17,174 bases of DNA from an uncultured Bacteriovorax sp. Its GTDB lineage: Bacteria; Bdellovibrionota; Bacteriovoracia; Bacteriovoracales; Bacteriovoracaceae. The DNA lies in assembly GCA_943914745.1 (NCBI GenBank), contig CALUDF010000017.1, positions 1 to 17,174 on the forward strand, given 5' to 3'. Made by a program: the position numbers and the translations under genes. Positions 13,437 through 17,174 of this stretch are shown here, piece by piece (position 1 is the first letter of the stretch; each line of letters starts with the position of its first letter). The notes beneath the pieces are model-generated. The model was not told the DNA's origin. It worked only from the letters and a program-made list of their open reading frames with translations, and did not search any database.

Positions 13437-13655
13437 TTAGCTTTTTTTGATAAGGTCAGTGTTGTTGATGTTTCTGAACTTAATGAAGGTTTTAAAAAGA
13501 TAGAACATTGGGAAGTAGATCACGAGAATGAAAGCACCGACAACCCAAAGATAATATTTATCATTGGGACTCGTCCCTATACACGTCGGGCAAGCAAAGG
13601 CTTGCCCTGATGTGATAAGAAATAATGCCGAGACCAATGATAATTTTTTAAGCAT
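13437..13655 (-). CDS. Small CPxC membrane protein in the oxidase operon, function unknown
   Basis: The start at 13655 gives a 72-residue protein with a signal peptide (MLKKLSLVSALFLITSGQAFA) whose mature end begins Cys22-Pro-Thr-Cys25. One transmembrane helix (about 36-54) and a basic tail follow. A longer frame, starting at 13700 inside the subunit III gene, has no ribosome binding site and would bury the leader. The two-Cys motif would face the periplasm next to the membrane, a fitting place for copper or thiol chemistry. Position between subunit III and the DUF420 assembly factor supports an oxidase-related role. No family was recognised, and there is no Shine-Dalgarno; translation is likely coupled to the upstream stop 8 bases away. 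Confidence 0.72.
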   Translation of the reverse strand: MLKKLSLVSALFLITSGQAFACPTCIGTSPNDKYYLWVVGAFILVIYFPMFYLFKTFIKFRNINNTDLIKKS

Positions 13656-13663
13656 AAATTTTT

Positions 13664-14296
13664 CTACAATAGATAAACAAACGTGAATACAAGAATCCAA
13701 ACAAGGTCAACAAAGTGCCAGAAAAGACCGGCGATCTCAAGCTGGTTGTAGTCTCCGTTATCAAAATCCCCGCGGTAAGCATGAACGAACATTGTGATTA
13801 AATAGATAACCCCAGAAAGAACGTGCAGACCGTGAAAGCCAGTAATGGCAAAGAAAGTTGAAGAAAACAGCGCATCTCCATGAGCATAAGAGTTAAAGCT
13901 CATCCCCATTGCATGGTGAAGGTGCATGTACTCATAAACCTGGATACCAAGGAAAGCTGCTCCACCAAAGATAGTAGCGGCAAGCCATCTCAGCATTGCT
14001 TGTCTGTTTTTCTGCTTACAAGCATCAATGGCAAGAACCATTGAAACCGATGAACAGATAAGAAGGAAGGTCATGAAACCAGAGAGCTCAACTCCACCTA
14101 AGGCTTCAGCTGGGTTTGGCCAATTGCGCGTCCATCTTAAAACGGCATAAGAAATAAGAAACCCTGAAAACGACATACCGTCGGTTGCAAGGAATAACCA
14201 CATCCCGATTTTCCCCGGACTTGCTTTGGCAAATTGCGGATCGTGTGGATACTCGTGGTATGGTTGTGGCCCATCATGAGTATGAGAGTGTCCCAT
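13664..14296 (-). CDS. ctaE: Cytochrome c oxidase subunit III (conventional)
   Basis: The 210-residue protein has a His-rich hydrophilic N-terminus (seven... His-bearing stretch from residues 3 to 18, for example HSHTHDG and YHEYPHD) and five membrane helices. Family signatures are KIGMWLFLATDGMSFSGF, GIQVYEYMHL with Glu122, ITGFHGLHVLSGVIYL and GLFWHFVDLVWILVF. Subunit III binds lipid, keeps proton pumping stable during turnover and contains no metal in known enzymes. The normally conserved Glu of the S-E-V-M-F-F block is Asp39 here. AGGAG lies 7 bases before the ATG, 10 bases after the octaheme gene. The His-rich leader could bind copper or zinc, but this is only inferred from composition. 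Confidence 0.93.
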   Translation of the reverse strand: MGHSHTHDGPQPYHEYPHDPQFAKASPGKIGMWLFLATDGMSFSGFLISYAVLRWTRNWPNPAEALGGVELSGFMTFLLICSSVSMVLAIDACKQKNRQAMLRWLAATIFGGAAFLGIQVYEYMHLHHAMGMSFNSYAHGDALFSSTFFAITGFHGLHVLSGVIYLITMFVHAYRGDFDNGDYNQLEIAGLFWHFVDLVWILVFTFVYLL

Positions 14297-14306
14297 GTTT
14301 TTACTC

Positions 14307-17123
14307 CTATTTTCCTAATTCGATTACGTATTTAGTTAAACCGTTAATTTGCTTCTCAGCATCTCCACCAAAGTAGCTTGGTTCGATTGGCTCTTTACCA
14401 TCGTCACCGAAGAAACTTGGCATTGTTGTACCTGGCATGATGTGCTGTGGATTTGTGATCCACTTTTTAATCCATGAAGGTCTTAAACGCTTACTCGCTT
14501 TTCTTAAGTCTGGAGCTAATGGAGTCTCTCCATTAAATCCTTGAGTGTGACACTGAATACAGTTAAGTGCAGTGAAGAGTTTTAACGTCTCTTCTCTCTC
14601 GCCTGGTGCCCACTTCACAACTGCCGCAGGTTCTTCAAACGTCGGCTGGTGAGAGCCTTGCTGGAATCCGGCAATCAATCTGTTTTTCTCTTCTGTTGAA
14701 AGATTAAACGTTGGCATTCTGATAGATAACCATGGTCTGATCTTTTGGATCTCTGGATCCCCTAAGAAGTGATATAGCCAGTCAGTCTGAGTGCGGTGTC
14801 CTTGGTCAACAAGTCTAGGTGGACCTTGGTTGATGTCATCAATGTACATTCCAAGGATGTTTCCTCTTAGGCCATCAATCTGGTGACAAGACACACATCC
14901 GTACTTGTTAGCGACTTTCATAGCATCGTGGTAAAGGGCCTCACCAGCATTTAGTCTCTTCACTCCAGCTAGTGGAAGTGGATCAGAAACCTGACCTAAG
15001 AGAGCAACAGTGATTTTCTTTGCTTCTGCCTCACTCATATAGAAGTTAGGCATTCTGTTTAGATCGCGGAAAACTTTATCAATCCCGATATCCCATCTTC
15101 TTGGGTTCACAAGGTGAGCAGTGATCCATGCATCCCTTCTATGAGGAACTTCGTGCTGAGTACCGAAACCAAACTGAGTGATTGGCTTAGATCCTTCTTT
15201 TGTAAGTTCTGGTCCGATAGGAGCAAAACCATCAAATCCTTCAATGTCGTGACAAGAGTAACAACCGTACTTACCAATTGATCTTCTACCAAGATCAAGA
15301 GTTTTCTCACGGTCATCCATTTTCGCAACTTTCGCTTTTGCGTTGGCGATTGTATCGAATGCCGATAAGTAATCTGCCAGAAGTTCATCGCGAGCAGCTG
15401 TATCAAAAGGAGCAAACTTTAACTCTTCGAATTGCTTGTTTCTTAAAGTCATTAAGTAAGCAGTGATATCGTTTGCTTCAGCATCACTTAAACGAAGTGA
15501 AGGCATGATCGTGTTTTCTTGGTAGTGCCATGGCTTTTTAATCCAAGACATTAACCAATCAGGAGAAACTTTTGAACCCAGTCCAGATAACCAAGGACCA
15601 GCATATGCTTTAACGGCCTTTGATTGATCTTCAAGGCCATCGACACCGTGACATCCCATACATCCAACGGTTGCGATTAACTCTTTACCTTTATCTGCAT
15701 TTCCTCCGCGGTACTTCTCATTTGGCTCATAAGTTTTAGACTTATCCCAGATGTATTCAGCAATCGCGTTTACTTCAGCAACGTTTAGACGTACGAACTC
15801 AGGTTTAGAGTTGTTTGACTGTCTAAAGAATGCCGGCATTTTTGTATGTTTGTTGAAAGCTTTTGGCTCCCATACCCATGACTTGAACCATTCTTTATCA
15901 ACTTTTCCAGCAATCTTAAGAAGTGATGGACCAGTTTTTCTCTTATGTTCCCATCCGTCGATCTTGTGACAAGCATTACAGCCGTACTTCTCGATGGCCA
16001 TGCGCCCTTCGTTTAGGATTGAAGCGCCCTTAACAAGCTCTACACCAGAGTGACACTTAAGACAGCTTGCCTCTGTTTGAGATTTTGTGAGCATTGGCTG
16101 AGGAACCTTGTGTGGCTCATGCCAGTTATATTTCTTCACCCATTCTTTTTCTTGTTTTTCAGAATCTGGCATGTGAGCCGCTGAATTGAAGTCGTTAACT
16201 CTGTGGCCTTCTCCACCGTGACATGACGTACACCCGATTTGCTTCATAGGGTGTTTTGATTCAATTCCAACCATCTCGTCTAGGCGAGGGTGAGTCCTGA
16301 ATGGATTTTCTTCTTTTTCATACCCTGGCTGATCGATGAAAGTGTGACATGTGATACAACGGTCAACTTTTGGAACCTGACGGAAATACCTATCGTCCGT
16401 CACGTTATTAACAACGATTTGGTGAATCTTGATTGTCGGGTCCATGAAATCGATGAAAGGCATGTTTCTTAGAGCAAAAACCGGTGTGATTTCAGTCGAT
16501 TTCTTAGCTAACTCTAAAAGGTTTAACGTATTGTTAATGTCTTTGATTTCTTTTTCAGTGTCAGTGATTTCTTTTTTCAGGCCATCAAGTTTTGCGTGAA
16601 CTGCTTTTTCTTCTGCCTGGTAAGCTTTTAAATCATCCTTCCCTTTCGTAAAGTCAGCTTTTAGCTTAGAGAGATTTTTAAAGAGCTTTGCCGCTTTTTT
16701 GTCTTCGTTGTGAGACTCAGCCGTTTCAAAGTTAAAGTTAACCGCACCAACCTGACCGTTTAAGACCCCGTTGATGATTGTTTGTTCTTTAATTTTAGTG
16801 ACAACTGTAGCTAGTTCTTTTTCAACTTTTTTGATTTCTTCTTTTCTGCTTGCAACGATTTCTTCACCTTTTGTCAGGCGAGCCTGCAATTCAGCAAGTT
16901 TCTTTTCATCGATATTCTTAGTGGCTTCTTTGATTTGAGCATCAAGGTGACGCTTTTTAATCTTTAGAGCCTCAACCTGATAACCTTTCCAAGGTCTCAT
17001 GTAGTCATCTAAGAAAACCCAAATAGTTGTAACGAAAAATATAAAGGATAAGATCGCCATGACCTTATGGAGTTTTGGCATGCTGTATGCCATTCCTGGT
17101 TCCTTATTATTATTCTCACTCAT
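14307..17123 (-). CDS. Membrane-anchored octaheme cytochrome c with coiled coil and five tandem mono-heme domains
   Basis: The ATG at 17123 has AGGA 8 bases upstream; a TTG 15 bases earlier is less likely. The 938 residues comprise a cytoplasmic start, one membrane helix (19-38) followed by DDYMRPWKGYQ, a Lys/Glu-rich coiled coil (about 50-210), then heme sections. Eight CxxCH motifs begin at Cys256, 298, 354, 382, 488, 621, 743 and 855. The first three are close together and lack a Met-Pro partner, suggesting His/His ligation. The last five each head a class-I-like domain ending in a Met-Pro (Met429, 540, 691, 803 and 901), which suggests His/Met ligation. It begins the cluster with subunit III and assembly factors. 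Similar anchored multiheme proteins accompany bc-type complexes in other bacteria, by recollection, so a quinol-complex-to-oxidase electron bridge is inferred. Confidence 0.88.
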   Translation of the reverse strand: MSENNNKEPGMAYSMPKLHKVMAILSFIFFVTTIWVFLDDYMRPWKGYQVEALKIKKRHLDAQIKEATKNIDEKKLAELQARLTKGEEIVASRKEEIKKVEKELATVVTKIKEQTIINGVLNGQVGAVNFNFETAESHNEDKKAAKLFKNLSKLKADFTKGKDDLKAYQAEEKAVHAKLDGLKKEITDTEKEIKDINNTLNLLELAKKSTEITPVFALRNMPFIDFMDPTIKIHQIVVNNVTDDRYFRQVPKVDRCITCHTFIDQPGYEKEENPFRTHPRLDEMVGIESKHPMKQIGCTSCHGGEGHRVNDFNSAAHMPDSEKQEKEWVKKYNWHEPHKVPQPMLTKSQTEASCLKCHSGVELVKGASILNEGRMAIEKYGCNACHKIDGWEHKRKTGPSLLKIAGKVDKEWFKSWVWEPKAFNKHTKMPAFFRQSNNSKPEFVRLNVAEVNAIAEYIWDKSKTYEPNEKYRGGNADKGKELIATVGCMGCHGVDGLEDQSKAVKAYAGPWLSGLGSKVSPDWLMSWIKKPWHYQENTIMPSLRLSDAEANDITAYLMTLRNKQFEELKFAPFDTAARDELLADYLSAFDTIANAKAKVAKMDDREKTLDLGRRSIGKYGCYSCHDIEGFDGFAPIGPELTKEGSKPITQFGFGTQHEVPHRRDAWITAHLVNPRRWDIGIDKVFRDLNRMPNFYMSEAEAKKITVALLGQVSDPLPLAGVKRLNAGEALYHDAMKVANKYGCVSCHQIDGLRGNILGMYIDDINQGPPRLVDQGHRTQTDWLYHFLGDPEIQKIRPWLSIRMPTFNLSTEEKNRLIAGFQQGSHQPTFEEPAAVVKWAPGEREETLKLFTALNCIQCHTQGFNGETPLAPDLRKASKRLRPSWIKKWITNPQHIMPGTTMPSFFGDDGKEPIEPSYFGGDAEKQINGLTKYVIELGK

Positions 17124-17157
17124 CTCAATAATCCTCAAAAATATAAAATCTTAAATC

Positions 17158-17174
17158 TTAGTCTTCTTTTAAAT
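17158..17174 (-). CDS. Possible 3' end of an upstream gene of the respiratory operon
   Basis: On the minus strand the last bases read Leu-Lys-Glu-Asp then TAA (complement of 17158-17160), 34 bases before the octaheme start. An acidic end and a short gap fit an operon neighbour, but five codons or fewer are too little to prove a gene. Confidence 0.25.

Overview
The window looks like bacterial chromosome from a Bdellovibrionota-type organism, perhaps Bacteriovoracales. This is an inference from moderately low GC, many small secreted proteins of unknown family, and an aerobic aa3 oxidase locus of mixed type; no rRNA or other marker gene is present to prove it. I saw no tRNA, CRISPR array, insertion sequence or phage gene. 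No gene-free stretch exceeds about 170 bases.

Left part (1-3364) holds single, separately terminated genes. They are the tail of a cyclophilin-type prolyl isomerase, a secreted coiled-coil protein ending in two copies of a Cys-containing repeat, a YgiD-like extradiol dioxygenase with a twin-arginine-like leader (minus strand), an exported Cys-X5-Arg phosphatase, and a small secreted protein of unknown function (minus strand).

Middle part (3470-10534, minus strand) is a cytochrome c oxidase locus. Transcription runs right to left: a fused heme A synthase/heme O synthase (ctaA-ctaB), then after a hairpin terminator and a new promoter ctaC (subunit II), ctaD (subunit I), a divergent subunit III, a di-heme lipoprotein cytochrome c, an SCO copper chaperone and subunit IV. 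Subunit I keeps every heme and copper ligand and the D-channel residues. However, the position aligned with the K-channel lysine is Phe351, and subunit II also seems to lack the K-channel entrance glutamate.

A two-gene plus-strand cassette (10659-12909) encodes an animal-type (long) tryptophan 2,3-dioxygenase and a kynureninase-like PLP enzyme. It sits between the two halves of the respiratory locus, shares a compact divergent promoter region with ctaA-ctaB, and meets the next operon tail to tail with interlocked stop codons.

Right part (12906-17123, minus strand) continues the respiratory theme: a 938-residue membrane-anchored octaheme cytochrome c (coiled coil, three-heme section, five tandem mono-heme domains), a conventional subunit III, a 72-residue CPxC membrane protein, and a DUF420/CtaM-like assembly factor. 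Together the two minus-strand clusters appear to encode an electron-transfer chain (octaheme protein, di-heme lipoprotein, CuA of subunit II, heme a/a3-CuB) with its heme A and copper assembly factors. The quinol-oxidising partner is probably encoded just beyond the right edge.
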